This document shows, piece by piece, positions 29,876-44,831 of a stretch of 64,000 nt of DNA. Where the stretch lies: assembly GCF_016899425.1 (NCBI RefSeq), contig NZ_CP045994.1, positions 124,001 to 188,000 on the forward strand, written 5' to 3'. The first letter of the stretch is position 1; each line of letters begins with the position of its first letter. The DNA comes from Burkholderia sp. MS389 (GTDB lineage: Bacteria > Pseudomonadota > Gammaproteobacteria > Burkholderiales > Burkholderiaceae). Below the pieces are notes generated by a model, which was not told the origin of the DNA, ran no database searches, and worked only from the letters and a program-made list of their open reading frames with translations. Position numbers and translations under genes: made by a program.

Positions 29876-30769
29876 ATGAACGCGGTACCAAAGAAGAAGG
29901 GCTTGGGACGTGGCCTCGAAGCGCTGCTCGGCGGCAGCGCCGATATCACCGAAGCGGTGAAGATCGAAGGCGCACCGAACACGCTCGCGCTCGGCAAGCT
30001 GCAAGCCGGCAAGTACCAGCCGCGCACGCGGATGGACGAGGGCAGCCTGCAGGAACTCGCGGCAAGCATTCGCGCGCAGGGCGTGATGCAGCCGATCCTG
30101 GTACGGCCCATTTCGTCAGACAAATACGAGATCATCGCGGGCGAGCGGCGGTTCCGCGCGGCGCGCCTGGCCGGCCTCGATGAAGTGCCGGTGCTCGTGA
30201 AGGACGTATCCGATCAGGCCGCCGCCGCGATGGCGCTGATCGAGAACATCCAGCGCGAGGACCTGAATCCGCTCGAAGAGGCGCACGGCATCCAGCGTCT
30301 GCTCGACGAGTTCGGTTTCACGCACGAACAGGCGGCCGAATCGGTCGGCCGTTCGCGCAGCGCGGTGTCGAACCTGTTGCGCCTGCTGAACCTCGCGTCG
30401 CCGGTGCAGACGATGCTGCTGGCCGGCGATCTCGACATGGGGCACGCACGGGCGCTGCTCGCGGTCGATGCGGCCACGCAGATCACGCTCGCGCATCAGG
30501 TGGTCAACAAGCGCATGTCGGTGCGCGAGACCGAGAAGCTCGTCTCGCACACGACGAAGGAAGCCCCCGCCGTGAAGGCGCGTGCGAAGGACGATGGCGG
30601 TCGCGATACGCGTCGCCTCGAAGAGGAGTTGTCGGACCTGCTCGCGTCGACGGTGAAGATCAAGCTCGGCCGCCGCGGGCGAGGGCAGGTGCTGATCGAC
30701 TTCGGCAACCTCGATGCACTCGAGGGCATTCTCGCGCGACTGCGCGGCAACGTCGCAACAGAAGAATAA
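29876..30769 (+). CDS. parB: Chromosome-partitioning protein ParB
   Basis: A 297-residue ParB. It begins with the ParA-interacting GLGRGLEALLG (9-19), then the CTP-binding/ParB domain with GERRFRA (89-95) and ENIQRED (123-129), a helix-turn-helix (about 149-170, including RSRSAVSNLLRLL) that reads parS, and a C-terminal dimerisation domain. The ATG at 29876 was preferred to one at 29852 because GAGGAAGAAAG precedes it. Its targets are visible at 25872 and 27769. Confidence 0.96.
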   Translation: MNAVPKKKGLGRGLEALLGGSADITEAVKIEGAPNTLALGKLQAGKYQPRTRMDEGSLQELAASIRAQGVMQPILVRPISSDKYEIIAGERRFRAARLAGLDEVPVLVKDVSDQAAAAMALIENIQREDLNPLEEAHGIQRLLDEFGFTHEQAAESVGRSRSAVSNLLRLLNLASPVQTMLLAGDLDMGHARALLAVDAATQITLAHQVVNKRMSVRETEKLVSHTTKEAPAVKARAKDDGGRDTRRLEEELSDLLASTVKIKLGRRGRGQVLIDFGNLDALEGILARLRGNVATEE

Positions 30770-30779
30770 CGGGGCAGGT

Positions 30780-31910
30780 ATGCAGGAAACGGGCGCACCG
30801 CCGCCGCGCCGGTGGCTCGGCTGGCTTGCGCAGGAACCGGTACTATCGGTGCTCGCGCTGGGGCTGATCGTGCTGCAATGGGTGCGTCCGCAACCATTTT
30901 CGGTACTCGCCGATCGCGTCGACTGGCAGACGGTCGCGACGCTCGCGGGCCTGCTGATGTTGACGAAGGCGCTCGAGCTGTCCGGCTGCCTGATGTGGCT
31001 CGCGCATCGCATCGTGCATCACGTGCATTCCGAGCGCGGGCTCGCGATGCTGCTCGTCGGCTTCGCCGCGGTATTGTCGATGTGGCTCACCAACGACGTC
31101 GCGCTGTTCGTCGTCGTGCCGTTGATGGTGTCGCTGCGCGCGCTGACGCCGCTGCCGTTCCGGCGGCTCGTGATCGTCGTCGCGCTGGCGGTCAATGCGG
31201 GGTCCGTCGCGACGCCGCTCGGCAATCCGCAGAATCTTTTCCTGTGGCAATTGAGCGGCGTGTCGTTCGGCCGCTTCGTGGTCACGCTCGGGCCGCTCGC
31301 CGTCGCGCTAATGGCGCTGCTGCTCGTGCTGACCGCGTTGATGTTCCGCGCGAAGCCGCTCGACCTGTCCGGCGACGCCGCGGCCTTTCCCGTACAACGC
31401 ATGCACGCGCTGATCGCGGCGGTGCTGTTCGCCGCATTCGTGCTGCTCGCCGATGCGCACCATCCGCTGCCGGGCCTCGTCGGGGTCGCGATCGTGCTGC
31501 TCGCCGTCAAACGCGACGCAGTCCTGAAGATCGACTGGCTGCTGCTGCTGATCTTCGTGCTGATGTTCGTCGTGCTGCGCAGCGCGGCCGCGCTGCCCGT
31601 CGTGCACGACGCGATCGCGCACGCGCAACTCGATTCGCCGCTGCGCGTCTATGCCGCTGGCGCCGTGCTGTCGCAGGTGATCAGCAACGTGCCGGCCGCG
31701 ATCCTGCTCTCGGAGTTCACGCGCGACTGGCGCGCGCTTGCCTTCGGCGTATCGGTCGGTGGCTTCGGTTTCGCGATCGGTTCGCTCGCGAACCTGATCG
31801 CGGTGCGTCTCGCGAAGGAGCCGCGCATGTGGCTGCCGTTCCACGTCGTGTCGATTCCGTTCGCGCTGGTGAGCGCGGCGCTCGGCGCGTGGCTGCTCAT
31901 GCACGGTTGA
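30780..31910 (+). CDS. Anion permease of the ArsB/NhaD/citrate-transporter superfamily
   Basis: A 376-residue inner-membrane protein with ten to twelve predicted helices. The two inverted half-signatures MWLTNDVALFVVVPL with NAGSVATPLGNPQNLFLW, and QVISNVPAAILLSEF with GSLANLIAVRLA, are typical of the ion-transporter superfamily that includes ArsB, NhaD and citrate carriers. It starts ten bases after parB, so it may be in the par operon. The substrate is unknown; no arsenic genes are nearby. Confidence 0.85.
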   Translation: MQETGAPPPRRWLGWLAQEPVLSVLALGLIVLQWVRPQPFSVLADRVDWQTVATLAGLLMLTKALELSGCLMWLAHRIVHHVHSERGLAMLLVGFAAVLSMWLTNDVALFVVVPLMVSLRALTPLPFRRLVIVVALAVNAGSVATPLGNPQNLFLWQLSGVSFGRFVVTLGPLAVALMALLLVLTALMFRAKPLDLSGDAAAFPVQRMHALIAAVLFAAFVLLADAHHPLPGLVGVAIVLLAVKRDAVLKIDWLLLLIFVLMFVVLRSAAALPVVHDAIAHAQLDSPLRVYAAGAVLSQVISNVPAAILLSEFTRDWRALAFGVSVGGFGFAIGSLANLIAVRLAKEPRMWLPFHVVSIPFALVSAALGAWLLMHG

Positions 31911-31990
31911 GCGAGGCCGGTGCGTGCGGCGCAGGTGTGCCGTTCGGGTCGGGGGGGGCAGGGCGCACAGCGTCCATCGTGATCGAGCAT

Positions 31991-31999
31991 TGTGGATAA
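31991..31999 (-). other. Perfect DnaA box
   Basis: TGTGGATAA, the reverse complement of TTATCCACA, in the intergenic region before atpI. Confidence 0.55.
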
Positions 32000-32371
32000 G
32001 TGTTGCAATCCACAGTCGAACATCTGTGGCGGCGCGACAACTGACTGGATGAATCGATGCGCGAACATCCGGTCGAATTTCTCGCGTCGCGCGCGCTGTT
32101 CGGTTCTCGCGCGTGGCTGATTCGGGCGCGTCGCGCCGAGTCGTTTCCAATGGCTGCATTGCAGCGAATTCCGTGCGGCGATCGCACCGCTTCCGCCTGA
32201 CCCGCCCCGCGCATCGTTTCCCCGCCATTTACCCCCGTCACCGGAGTTTTTTGCGCACGAAATACCGGTGCAGGAAACCGACCTTACAACTGTCATCGTA
32301 CGTCGTCGAATCGGGCGTTTTTTCACATCATGAGGCGTCGTTTTATGCAGGTTTTTGTCGCGTCTAAAGCC

Positions 32372-32400
32372 TTGAATCACTTGCAACTATCGCTTACAAT
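32372..32400 (+). promoter_or_regulatory. Sigma-70 promoter of the atp operon
   Basis: TTGAAT (32372-32377) and TACAAT (32395-32400) are separated by exactly 17 bases. Transcription would start near 32407, giving a leader of about 75 bases before atpI that contains an AAGCTT-rich hairpin. Confidence 0.7.
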
Positions 32401-32482
32401 CGCCCGGATTTGTTAGCTAGGCACCCCTGAAAGCTTTCAGAAAGCTTGGGGTCGGGTTCAAGGATTTCAGCGGAAGATTGCG

Positions 32483-33007
32483 ATGGCGGGTCAGGCGCCG
32501 GACGACAGGCACGATGATCAGCGCACGCAACGCACCGCTTCGGCGGCCGGCGAGCGGCGTGAATCCGACGACGACTGGGATGTCGAGCAGCAAGATAACA
32601 ACATCGTTCCGCTGACGCGGGCCGAGGCCGAAAGGCTGTTTGGCCCGAACGTGAGCAAGCCCTCGCGCGTGACCCCCTACAAGGTGGTGTTCGCGCAAGT
32701 GGTCCTGTCCCTGGTTGCAACGCTGGCGTGGTGGCTGTTTTCGAAGTCGCCGGGCGCCGCTGCGCAATCCGCGTTTCTGGGCGGAGCGATCGGCTGGGTG
32801 CCCAGTGCGGTATTCGTGGCACGACTGAAGGCAGGTGGCTCGGCCACCGTGATGAGCTGGGTGATGGGCGAAGCCCTGAAACTCGCTCTGACGATCGGGA
32901 TGTTCACCGCGGTGGCGTTCGGCTGGGCCGGCGTGCACTGGGTGCCGTTCCTCGTCACGTACCTCGTCGTGCTGAAGACGTACTGGATCGCGCTGGCCTG
33001 GCGGTAA
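32483..33007 (+). CDS. atpI: ATP synthase protein I
   Basis: A 174-residue protein with a charged, hydrophilic N-terminus of about 60 residues followed by four membrane helices. AtpI assists assembly of the c-ring and is the usual first gene of the atp operon. It is longer than the E. coli protein because of the charged N-terminal part (rich in Asp, Arg, Gln). A GGAAGATTGCG ribosome-binding site precedes the ATG. Confidence 0.88.
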   Translation: MAGQAPDDRHDDQRTQRTASAAGERRESDDDWDVEQQDNNIVPLTRAEAERLFGPNVSKPSRVTPYKVVFAQVVLSLVATLAWWLFSKSPGAAAQSAFLGGAIGWVPSAVFVARLKAGGSATVMSWVMGEALKLALTIGMFTAVAFGWAGVHWVPFLVTYLVVLKTYWIALAWR

Positions 33008-33019
33008 GGAACAAGCAGC

Positions 33020-34314
<1,295 letters not shown>

Positions 34315-34372
34315 GGTTCCTCGGAAATATGCGTCCGGCGCGAGCCGGCGCAGGGCGGAACGGAGACTTGGG

Positions 34373-34403
34373 GCGCTGATCGAATGCAACTCGATGAGCG
34401 CCT
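34373..34403 (+). promoter_or_regulatory. Hairpin between atpE and atpF
   Basis: An interrupted inverted repeat (GGCGCT with ATCGA / TCGAT with AGCGCC, loop ATGCAAC) in the 129-base spacer after the c-subunit gene. A second stem (TGCGTCCGGC / GCCGGCGCA) lies near 34330. Confidence 0.45.
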
Positions 34404-34443
34404 TACCGTTTCATTTTTCCGGAATAGCAGATAAGGAAACACC

Positions 34444-34914
34444 GTGAATCTCAACGCAACTCTGTTTGCGCAAATGGTCGTGTTCCTGGTCCTCGCGTGG
34501 TTCACGATGAAATTCGTGTGGCCGCCGTTGATCAACGCCCTCGACGAACGTTCGAAGAAGATCGCCGACGGCCTCGCCGCCGCGGAGAAGGGCAAGGCGG
34601 AACTCGACGCAGCGCACAAGCGCGTGGACCAGGAACTCGCGCAGGCCCGCAACGACGGCCAGCAGCGCATCGCCGACGCTGAAAAGCGTGCGCAGGCGGT
34701 CGCCGAGGAAATCAAGGCCAACGCCCAGGCTGAAGCCGCCCGCATCGTCGCCCAGGCGAAGGCGGAAGCAGAACAGCAAATCGTGAAGGCGCGCGAAGCG
34801 CTGCGTGGCGAAGTCGCCGCGCTGGCCGTGAAGGGCGCCGAGCAGATCCTGAAGCGCGAAGTCGATCAAACGGCCCACGCCCAACTGCTGAATCAACTGA
34901 AAGCCGAGCTCTGA
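34444..34914 (+). CDS. atpF: F1Fo ATP synthase subunit b
   Basis: A 156-residue stator subunit: one N-terminal membrane helix (about 6-26) and a long alanine/glutamate/lysine-rich coiled coil that links Fo to F1. The start codon is GTG at 34444 with an AAGGAAAC ribosome-binding site. atpH begins two bases after its stop codon. Confidence 0.96.
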
Positions 34915-34916
34915 TC

Positions 34917-35456
34917 ATGGCCGAACTTGCAACCATCGCCCGCCCTTACGCAGAAGCGCTGTTCCGCGTGGCCGAGGGCGGTGACATCGCCGCCTGGTCC
35001 ACGCTCGTGCAAGAGCTGGCCCAGGTTGCGCGTCTGCCGGAAGTGCTGTCGGTCGCGTCGAGCCCGAAGGTGACGCGCACGCAAGTAGCCGAGCTGCTGC
35101 TTGCTGCGGTGAAGTCGCCCGTCGCGGCCGGCGCCGAAGCGAAGAACTTCGTGCAGATGCTGGTCGACAATCATCGCATCGCGCTGCTGCCGGAAATTGC
35201 CGAGCAGTTCGAGGCGCTCAAGAACGAACGTGAAGGTGCAGCCGACGCCGAGATCGTGAGCGCGTTCCCGCTGAACGGCGCGGATCTCGACAGTCTCGTC
35301 TCGGGCCTCGAACGCAAGTTCAAGCGCAAGCTGAAACCGACGGTCGAAGTCGATTCGTCGCTGATCGGCGGCGTGCGCGTGACGGTCGGCGACGAAGTGC
35401 TCGACACCTCGGTTCGCGCGCGTCTCGCATCGATGCAGGCTGCCTTGACCGCCTGA
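34917..35456 (+). CDS. atpH: F1Fo ATP synthase subunit delta
   Basis: A 179-residue OSCP/delta subunit, beginning with the typical [13 protein letters not shown] helix and ending in the conserved [21 protein letters not shown]. It connects the b-subunit stalk with the top of the alpha3-beta3 head. Confidence 0.96.
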
Positions 35457-35500
35457 GCGCCACGCCGGCACGCAACAGAATTGACTATCAGGAGCGAATA

Positions 35501-37042
<1,542 letters not shown>

Positions 37043-37063
37043 TCCGCGAGTGACACACCGAGG

Positions 37064-37149
37064 CCGCGCGGGCGCGCATGATGCGCCCGCGCCGCTTCGG
37101 TGAGCGAGGCATGAGCCCCGAGTAAAGCGCTCAAGCGCTAACTCGGGGC
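37064..37149 (+). promoter_or_regulatory. Two tandem hairpins between atpA and atpG
   Basis: The first is a long GC-rich imperfect hairpin between CACCGAGG (about 37054-37065) and CTTCGGTG (about 37095-37102). The second pairs GCCCCGAGT (37115-37123) with ACTCGGGGC (37141-37149) and has an inner AGCGC / GCGCT stem. The atpG ribosome-binding site (AAGGAG) follows immediately after the second, so folding could limit gamma synthesis. Confidence 0.55.
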
Positions 37150-37164
37150 GCAAAGGAGCAAGCT

Positions 37165-38040
37165 ATGGCTGGAATGAAGGAAATTCGCGGCAAGATCAAG
37201 AGCGTGCAGAACACGCGCAAGATCACGAAGGCGATGGAGATGGTGGCTGCATCGAAGATGCGTCGCGCGCAGGAACGCATGCGCGCTGCTCGTCCGTATG
37301 CAGACAAGGTCCGTGCCATCGCCGCGCACATGAGCCGTGCGAACCCCGAGTACCGCCACCCGTTCATGGTGGCGAACGACGGCGCGCAGACGGCCGGCAT
37401 CATCCTCGTCACGACGGACAAGGGTCTGTGCGGTGGTCTGAACACCAACGTGCTGCGTGCGACGGTGCAGAAGTTCAAGGAGCTGGAAGAGAAGGGCCAG
37501 AAGGTCGAAGCCACCGCGATCGGCGGCAAGGGCCTCGGGTTCCTGAACCGCTTCGGCGCGAAGGTGATGTCGCAGGTCGTGCACCTCGGCGACACCCCGC
37601 ACCTGGACAAGCTGATCGGCGCCGTGAAGACGCAGCTCGATCTGTACTCGGAAGGCAAGCTGTCGGCGGTTTATATCGCTTACACGCGCTTCGTCAACAC
37701 GATGAAGCAGGAAGCCGTGATCGAGCAGCTGCTGCCGCTGTCGTCGGAACACTTCGAAGCCGATGACGGTACGCCGGCGACGTCGTGGGACTACATCTAC
37801 GAGCCGGACGCGCAGGCAGTCGTCGACGAACTGCTCGTGCGTTACGTCGAGGCGCTGGTGTACCAGGCCGTCGCGGAAAACATGGCGTCCGAGCAATCGG
37901 CGCGCATGGTCGCGATGAAGGCCGCGTCCGACAACGCGAAGACGGTGATCAGCGAACTGCAGCTCGTATACAACAAGAGCCGTCAGGCCGCGATCACGAA
38001 AGAACTGTCGGAGATCGTCGGCGGCGCAGCCGCTGTTTAA
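37165..38040 (+). CDS. atpG: F1Fo ATP synthase subunit gamma
   Basis: A 291-residue central-shaft subunit. The N-terminal [32 protein letters not shown] and the C-terminal [32 protein letters not shown] helices form the coiled coil that rotates inside the alpha3-beta3 head. Length and order in the operon are standard. Confidence 0.98.
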   Translation: MAGMKEIRGKIKSVQNTRKITKAMEMVAASKMRRAQERMRAARPYADKVRAIAAHMSRANPEYRHPFMVANDGAQTAGIILVTTDKGLCGGLNTNVLRATVQKFKELEEKGQKVEATAIGGKGLGFLNRFGAKVMSQVVHLGDTPHLDKLIGAVKTQLDLYSEGKLSAVYIAYTRFVNTMKQEAVIEQLLPLSSEHFEADDGTPATSWDYIYEPDAQAVVDELLVRYVEALVYQAVAENMASEQSARMVAMKAASDNAKTVISELQLVYNKSRQAAITKELSEIVGGAAAV

Positions 38041-39501
<1,461 letters not shown>

Positions 39502-39622
39502 GGGCTTGAGTGGGGCGCAAGCCGGCGTGTGCCGGCCGGAGCAATGAGTCAGCGATGACTTGTATGCCGGCCGCCCGCGTCGGCCGCAATACGCTCAACC
39601 TGTGGATGAGATTGGAGTCGAT

Positions 39623-40048
39623 ATGGCAACCATCAAAGTAGACGTCGTCAGCGCGGAAGAGCAGATCTTCTCGGGCGAGGCGAAATTCGTCGCGCTGCCG
39701 GGCGAAACGGGTGAGCTGGGTATTCTGCCGGGTCACACGCCGCTGATCACGCGGATTCGTCCGGGTGCGGTGCGCATCGAGGTCGAGGGCGGCAACGACG
39801 AATTCGTGTTCGTCGCGGGCGGCATTCTCGAAGTGCAGCCGGGCGCCGTGACGGTGCTCGCCGATACCGCGATCCGCGGCAAGGACCTCGACGCGGCGAA
39901 AGCCGAGGAAGCGCGCAAGCGCGCCGAGGAAACGCTGCAGAACGCGAAGTCGGATCTCGACCTCGCGAAAGCGCAATCCGAGCTCGCGACCGCGATGGCG
40001 CAGCTCGAGGCGATCCAGCGTCTGGCGAAGATCCGCAGCCGGCACTGA
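39623..40048 (+). CDS. atpC: F1Fo ATP synthase subunit epsilon
   Basis: A 141-residue epsilon subunit: an N-terminal beta-sandwich ([21 protein letters not shown], with [19 protein letters not shown]) and a C-terminal two-helix hairpin that can inhibit ATP hydrolysis. Start at 39623 after TTGGAGTCGAT. Last gene of the operon; a strong terminator follows. The 120-base spacer from atpD is rich in CCGGC repeats. Confidence 0.97.
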   Translation: MATIKVDVVSAEEQIFSGEAKFVALPGETGELGILPGHTPLITRIRPGAVRIEVEGGNDEFVFVAGGILEVQPGAVTVLADTAIRGKDLDAAKAEEARKRAEETLQNAKSDLDLAKAQSELATAMAQLEAIQRLAKIRSRH

Positions 40049-40073
40049 GCCGCGCCGCGTATCCCGCGAAAGA

Positions 40074-40098
40074 AAGCAGCCTTCGGGCTGCTTTTTTT
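40074..40098 (+). terminator. Intrinsic terminator of the atp operon
   Basis: An eight-bp stem (AAGCAGCC / GGCTGCTT) closed by a stable TTCG tetraloop and followed by a T-run to 40098. Confidence 0.92.
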
Positions 40099-40317
40099 CG
40101 CCCGGCTTTTTCGTCTGTCTTTTTGCGGGCCGGATCGTATCGTCCGGTCGTGCTATTTCACCCGCCCGCCGCGATTCGATGTCAGAGTGTCGTCAGCGGA
40201 GCGCGGCATCATCCGCGCTGAGGCCGTCCGTCGCGATCGTCGCGGCGGAGGCGCGCGCGCAGCAGGCAGGCGCAGCACGCGCGCGGGCCGATCAGACAAA
40301 AACGGACGGAGACATCG

Positions 40318-42045
40318 ATGGCAGCAGACCTTGGCAAGGGGGCGCTGATCGCGCCCGAAAACGGACTGTCCTACGTGCGCGGCGCGACCGACGTGCCGCT
40401 ATCCGACGCGACGATCAGCCGGTTCCTGCTCGACACGGCCGGCCGCTTTCCCGACCGTCCGGCCGTCGTGTTCCGCGAGCAGCAGGTGCGCTGGACCTGG
40501 CGCGAATTCGCACACGAGGTCGACGTGCTGGCCGCGGGGCTCGCCGCGCTCGGGATCGTGAAGGGCGACTGCGTCGGCATCTGGTCGCCGAACCGCAGCG
40601 AATGGCTGCTCACGCAGTTCGCGACCGCGCGGATTGGCGCGGTGCTCGTCAACATCAATCCGGCCTACCGGCTGTCGGAGCTCGAATACGCGCTGAACAA
40701 GGTCGGCTGCAAGGCCGTGATCGCGGCCGAGCGCTTCAAGAGTTCCGCGTACGTCGAGATGCTGCAGACCATCGCGCCGGAGCTCGCGACCGCGACGCCG
40801 GGCGACCTGCATGCGGCGCGCGTGCCGAGCCTGCGCACGATCGTGTCGATGGGCGAGGTGGCGCCCGCCGGCATGTTCCGCTTCGCGGACGTGATGGCGC
40901 GCGGCCGCCGGGCCGTCGATCCGGCGCTGCTCGATGCGATCGGCGCGACGCTCGCGGCCAACGATCCGATCAACATCCAGTTCACGAGCGGCACGACCGG
41001 CAGCCCGAAGGGCGCGACGCTCACGCACCGCAACGTCGTCAACAACGCGCGCTCGATCGCGATGGCGATGCGTTTCACCGAACAGGATTCGCTCTGCATC
41101 CCGGTGCCGCTCTATCACTGCTTCGGGATGGTGCTGGCCGTGCTCGCCTGCGTGTCGACGGGCGCCGCGATGGTGTTTCCCGGCGAAGCGTTCGATCCGG
41201 TCGCGACGCTCGCGGCAGTGGCCGAAGAACGCTGCACCGCGCTGCATGGCGTGCCGACGATGTTCATCGCGGAGCTCGATCATCCGGAATTCGCGAGATT
41301 CGACTTGTCGACGCTGCGCACCGGGATCATGGCCGGCTCGCCGTGCCCGATCGAGACGATGAAGCGCGTGGTGGCGCAGATGCATCTGTCGGAGATCACG
41401 ATCGCGTACGGGATGACGGAGACGAGCCCCGTGTCGTTCCAGAGCTCGACCGACGATCCGCTGGAAAAGCGCACGACGACGGTCGGCCGCATCCAGCCGC
41501 ATCTCGAAGTGAAGATCGTCGATCCGAGCGGCAACATCGTGCCGGTCGGCGCGACGGGCGAGCTGTGCACGAAGGGCTATTCGGTGATGCTCGGCTACTG
41601 GGATGACGACGCGAAGACGCGCGAGGTGCTGGTCGACGGCTGGATGCATACGGGCGACCTCGCGACGCTCGACGAGGACGGCTATTGCAACATCGTCGGC
41701 CGCCTGAAGGACATGGTGATTCGCGGCGGCGAGAACGTCTATCCGCGTGAGATCGAGGAATTCCTGTTCCGCCATCCGAAGATCCAGAGCGCGCAGGTAT
41801 TCGGCGTGCCCGATGCGAAGTACGGCGAGGAGCTGTGCGCGTGGATCGTGCTGCGCGCGGACGAGCAGATGACCGAGGACGACGTGCGCGCGTTCTGCAA
41901 CGGGCAGATCGCGCACTACAAGATTCCGCGCTATATCCGCTTCGTCGACGAACTGCCGATGACGGTGACGGGCAAGGTGCAGAAGTTCGTGATGCGCGAG
42001 CGGATGATCGACGAACTGAAGCTCGACGTGCAGAAGACTGCTTGA
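40318..42045 (+). CDS. Acyl-CoA synthetase, AMP-binding family (FadD/medium-chain type)
   Basis: A 575-residue adenylate-forming enzyme. The P-loop-like [11 protein letters not shown] is at 222-232, followed by [27 protein letters not shown] and [23 protein letters not shown], and the C-terminal [10 protein letters not shown] with the catalytic lysine. It activates a carboxylic (probably fatty) acid to the acyl-CoA through an acyl-AMP. GGACGGAGACATCG precedes the ATG. No beta-oxidation genes adjoin it. Chain-length preference is unknown. Confidence 0.9.
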   Translation: MAADLGKGALIAPENGLSYVRGATDVPLSDATISRFLLDTAGRFPDRPAVVFREQQVRWTWREFAHEVDVLAAGLAALGIVKGDCVGIWSPNRSEWLLTQFATARIGAVLVNINPAYRLSELEYALNKVGCKAVIAAERFKSSAYVEMLQTIAPELATATPGDLHAARVPSLRTIVSMGEVAPAGMFRFADVMARGRRAVDPALLDAIGATLAANDPINIQFTSGTTGSPKGATLTHRNVVNNARSIAMAMRFTEQDSLCIPVPLYHCFGMVLAVLACVSTGAAMVFPGEAFDPVATLAAVAEERCTALHGVPTMFIAELDHPEFARFDLSTLRTGIMAGSPCPIETMKRVVAQMHLSEITIAYGMTETSPVSFQSSTDDPLEKRTTTVGRIQPHLEVKIVDPSGNIVPVGATGELCTKGYSVMLGYWDDDAKTREVLVDGWMHTGDLATLDEDGYCNIVGRLKDMVIRGGENVYPREIEEFLFRHPKIQSAQVFGVPDAKYGEELCAWIVLRADEQMTEDDVRAFCNGQIAHYKIPRYIRFVDELPMTVTGKVQKFVMRERMIDELKLDVQKTA

Positions 42046-42061
42046 AGGGAGACGGTGCGAA

Positions 42062-42093
42062 AAAACGTGGCGGCCTGTAGGTCGCTACGTTTT
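42062..42093 (+). terminator. Intrinsic terminator of the acyl-CoA synthetase gene
   Basis: A 14-bp stem (AAAACGTGGCGGCC / GGTCGCTACGTTTT, two G-U pairs) with a TGTA loop that ends in TTTT, starting 16 bases after the stop codon. Confidence 0.75.
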
Positions 42094-42102
42094 CGATGGA
42101 CG

Positions 42103-42128
42103 AAAAAAAGCGGGCTTATTAGCCCGCT
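42103..42128 (-). terminator. Intrinsic terminator for a leftward transcript
   Basis: An eight-bp GC-rich stem (AGCGGGCT / AGCCCGCT) with a four-base loop; on the minus strand it is followed by seven T residues. Confidence 0.8.
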
Positions 42129-42352
42129 AAAAACCACACGCTACGGGGTTAGCGCGAGGAGACCAAAGATGAAACCGGATCCGGCGGGGGCCGGAAACGA
42201 CTCCAACAGGGATGCCCCTCGGAAGGGCTTCGGTACGTGACCGACTGGCTCGCAGCGCTTCGCGTCCGCTCACACTTGGCACACGAGACCGCATCCGTGT
42301 TGAAACCGTTGAGGCCCATTGTGGGCGAATTAATGACCCGTGGCGGTAACAA
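42103..42352 (-). ncRNA. Candidate structured noncoding RNA
   Basis: Roughly 250 bases ending at a good leftward terminator, rich in local inverted repeats on the minus strand (for example ACACG ... CGTGT, GCCCA ... TGGGC, GCCC ... GGGGC) and lacking a credible protein. It did not match tmRNA, RNase P RNA, SRP RNA or any riboswitch I know by eye. The 5' end is not defined. It might instead be the 3' untranslated region of the gene at 42770. Confidence 0.35.
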
Positions 42353-42769
42353 AGTGTTTCAGGTTGTAACGCCCGCCAGATAAGGCTTTCCGGGATTTTT
42401 TGCTGTTTTCGGGGTCCTGAAAAAGGTCATATTTACCCGTCTTTTCCGCAGAGTTTTCATCGTATGCGCATCACGCGTTTTTCCTGCGTTTTCGCGTCAG
42501 TGAATTGCCCATTTGCACGCGTGAATGTGCATCGCGCGATAGATACCGCGCATGAGGATTCATTCGTCAGAAAGATTTTGAAACGTGATCGGCGCACGTG
42601 GTAGTCGGCCATTCGGCCAATTTTCGCGGTTTTACGCCGGTCGGCGTCACCGCAATCTGTAACGGCGGGGCGCCGGCCCGGCTGCAGAACACACCGCTTT
42701 CAGTCTTCGTCGGCGGCAACAACGGGGACGATTTCCATTATTGGCCGCCGAGGCCGCACGCGCTCGCGA

Positions 42770-43588
42770 CTACTTCAGCCACTTGTCCGCAATTGCCTGG
42801 TATTCACCGGTGGACAGCGCGAGATGCAGCCACTGGTCGACGTATTGCTGGAACACGACGTCGCCGCGCGGCACCATATACGCCTTCTCGCCGAACTGGA
42901 ACGGTTTGTCCGGATGCACCGAGCAGAGGCCCGGATTCAGCTTTTGCTGCAGCAGCGTCTCGGACGCATCCGTCACCATCACGTCAGCCTTGCCCGCGAG
43001 GATCTGCTTGAAGATCGTCACGTTGTCCGGATAGACGCTCAGGTTCGCATGCGCGAAGAACTGCTTCGCGAAGCGCTCGTTGGTCCCGCCCGGATTCACG
43101 ATCACGCGCGTATCGGGCCGGTCGATCTGCGCGACGGTCTGGTACTTGTCGGCATCCGCGCAGCGCACGATCGGCGTCTTGCCGTCGACCACGTACGGCT
43201 GCGTGAAGAACACGCGCTTCTGGCGCTCGAGCGTCGTCGACACGCCGCCCACCGCGATGTCGCACTTCGCGACGAAGTCGTGGGTGAGGTTCGGCCAGCT
43301 CGTCTTCACGTAGTCCGCCTTCACGCCGAGCGATTTCGCGAGCGACTCCGCCATATCGATGTCGATGCCCTCGAAGCGGCCGTCCGCGCGGTAGTACGAA
43401 TACGGCTTGTAATCGCCCGTCGTGCACACGCGCAGCGTGCCGCGCGCGAGCACGTCGTCGAGCCGCGAGCCGGCGGTCGCAGCGCCCGCGGGCGCGGCCG
43501 TGGCCGTGGCCGCTCCCTGCGCGTGCGCGGCAGCGCAGCAAAACGCGGTGGCAGTGGCGAGCGCGGCAAGCGTGGCGAGTGTCTTCAT
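42770..43588 (-). CDS. Periplasmic cyclohexadienyl dehydratase-like (PheC-type) binding-fold protein
   Basis: A 272-residue secreted protein with a signal peptide ending AAAHA and an alanine-rich spacer, then a type 3 solute-binding fold. The segments RLDDVLARGTLRVCTTGDYKPYSY, DIAVGGVSTTLERQKRV and NPGGTNERFA are much closer to periplasmic PheC than to ordinary amino-acid binding proteins. Glu171 in TNERF aligns, from memory, with the catalytic glutamate of Pseudomonas PheC. PheC converts prephenate to phenylpyruvate and arogenate to phenylalanine. No permease gene is nearby, which fits an enzyme. An amino-acid binding protein remains possible. Confidence 0.7.
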   Translation of the reverse strand: MKTLATLAALATATAFCCAAAHAQGAATATAAPAGAATAGSRLDDVLARGTLRVCTTGDYKPYSYYRADGRFEGIDIDMAESLAKSLGVKADYVKTSWPNLTHDFVAKCDIAVGGVSTTLERQKRVFFTQPYVVDGKTPIVRCADADKYQTVAQIDRPDTRVIVNPGGTNERFAKQFFAHANLSVYPDNVTIFKQILAGKADVMVTDASETLLQQKLNPGLCSVHPDKPFQFGEKAYMVPRGDVVFQQYVDQWLHLALSTGEYQAIADKWLK

Positions 43589-43736
43589 CGTCTCCTCCTT
43601 CGTTTCGTTCGATATGAGCGTCCGATCATAACGGAGCCATCGCGCGCGTCATATGGCCGCCATCGCATCGGCATGCGCAGCCCGATCGCGGCTGTCCGGT
43701 AAAATGCCGCTTTGCCTTCGCTTCGTCGCTCCTACC

Positions 43737-44831
<1,095 letters not shown>

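Larger units (their letters stand above)
31911..32482. other. Intergenic region with DnaA box and atp operon promoter
   Basis: About 570 bases. It has a perfect DnaA box (TGTGGATAA, 31991-31999), a nearby CCACAG / CTGTGG inverted repeat (about 32011-32030), the atp promoter (32372-32400), and a palindromic TGAAAGCTTTCA (32428-32439) with a second AAAGCTT in the atp leader. No protein gene is convincing. Confidence 0.55.
42046..42769. other. Long intergenic region with terminators and a candidate RNA
   Basis: About 720 bases between convergent genes. The left third holds a rightward terminator (42062-42093), a leftward terminator (42103-42128) and a candidate leftward RNA. Bases 42360-42769 are less GC-rich than the surroundings, with several T-runs; no protein gene there is convincing. 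The leftward terminator could also end the transcript of the gene at 42770. Confidence 0.5.

Noticed and set aside
42130..42350. 6S RNA, tmRNA or SRP RNA in the region after the acyl-CoA synthetase gene
   Set aside because: No recognisable conserved core of these RNAs was seen on either strand; kept only as an unnamed candidate RNA.
42598..43034. Plus-strand open frames at the end of the PheC-like gene
   Set aside because: They overlap the 3' half of a clear minus-strand gene and have no motif or start signal.
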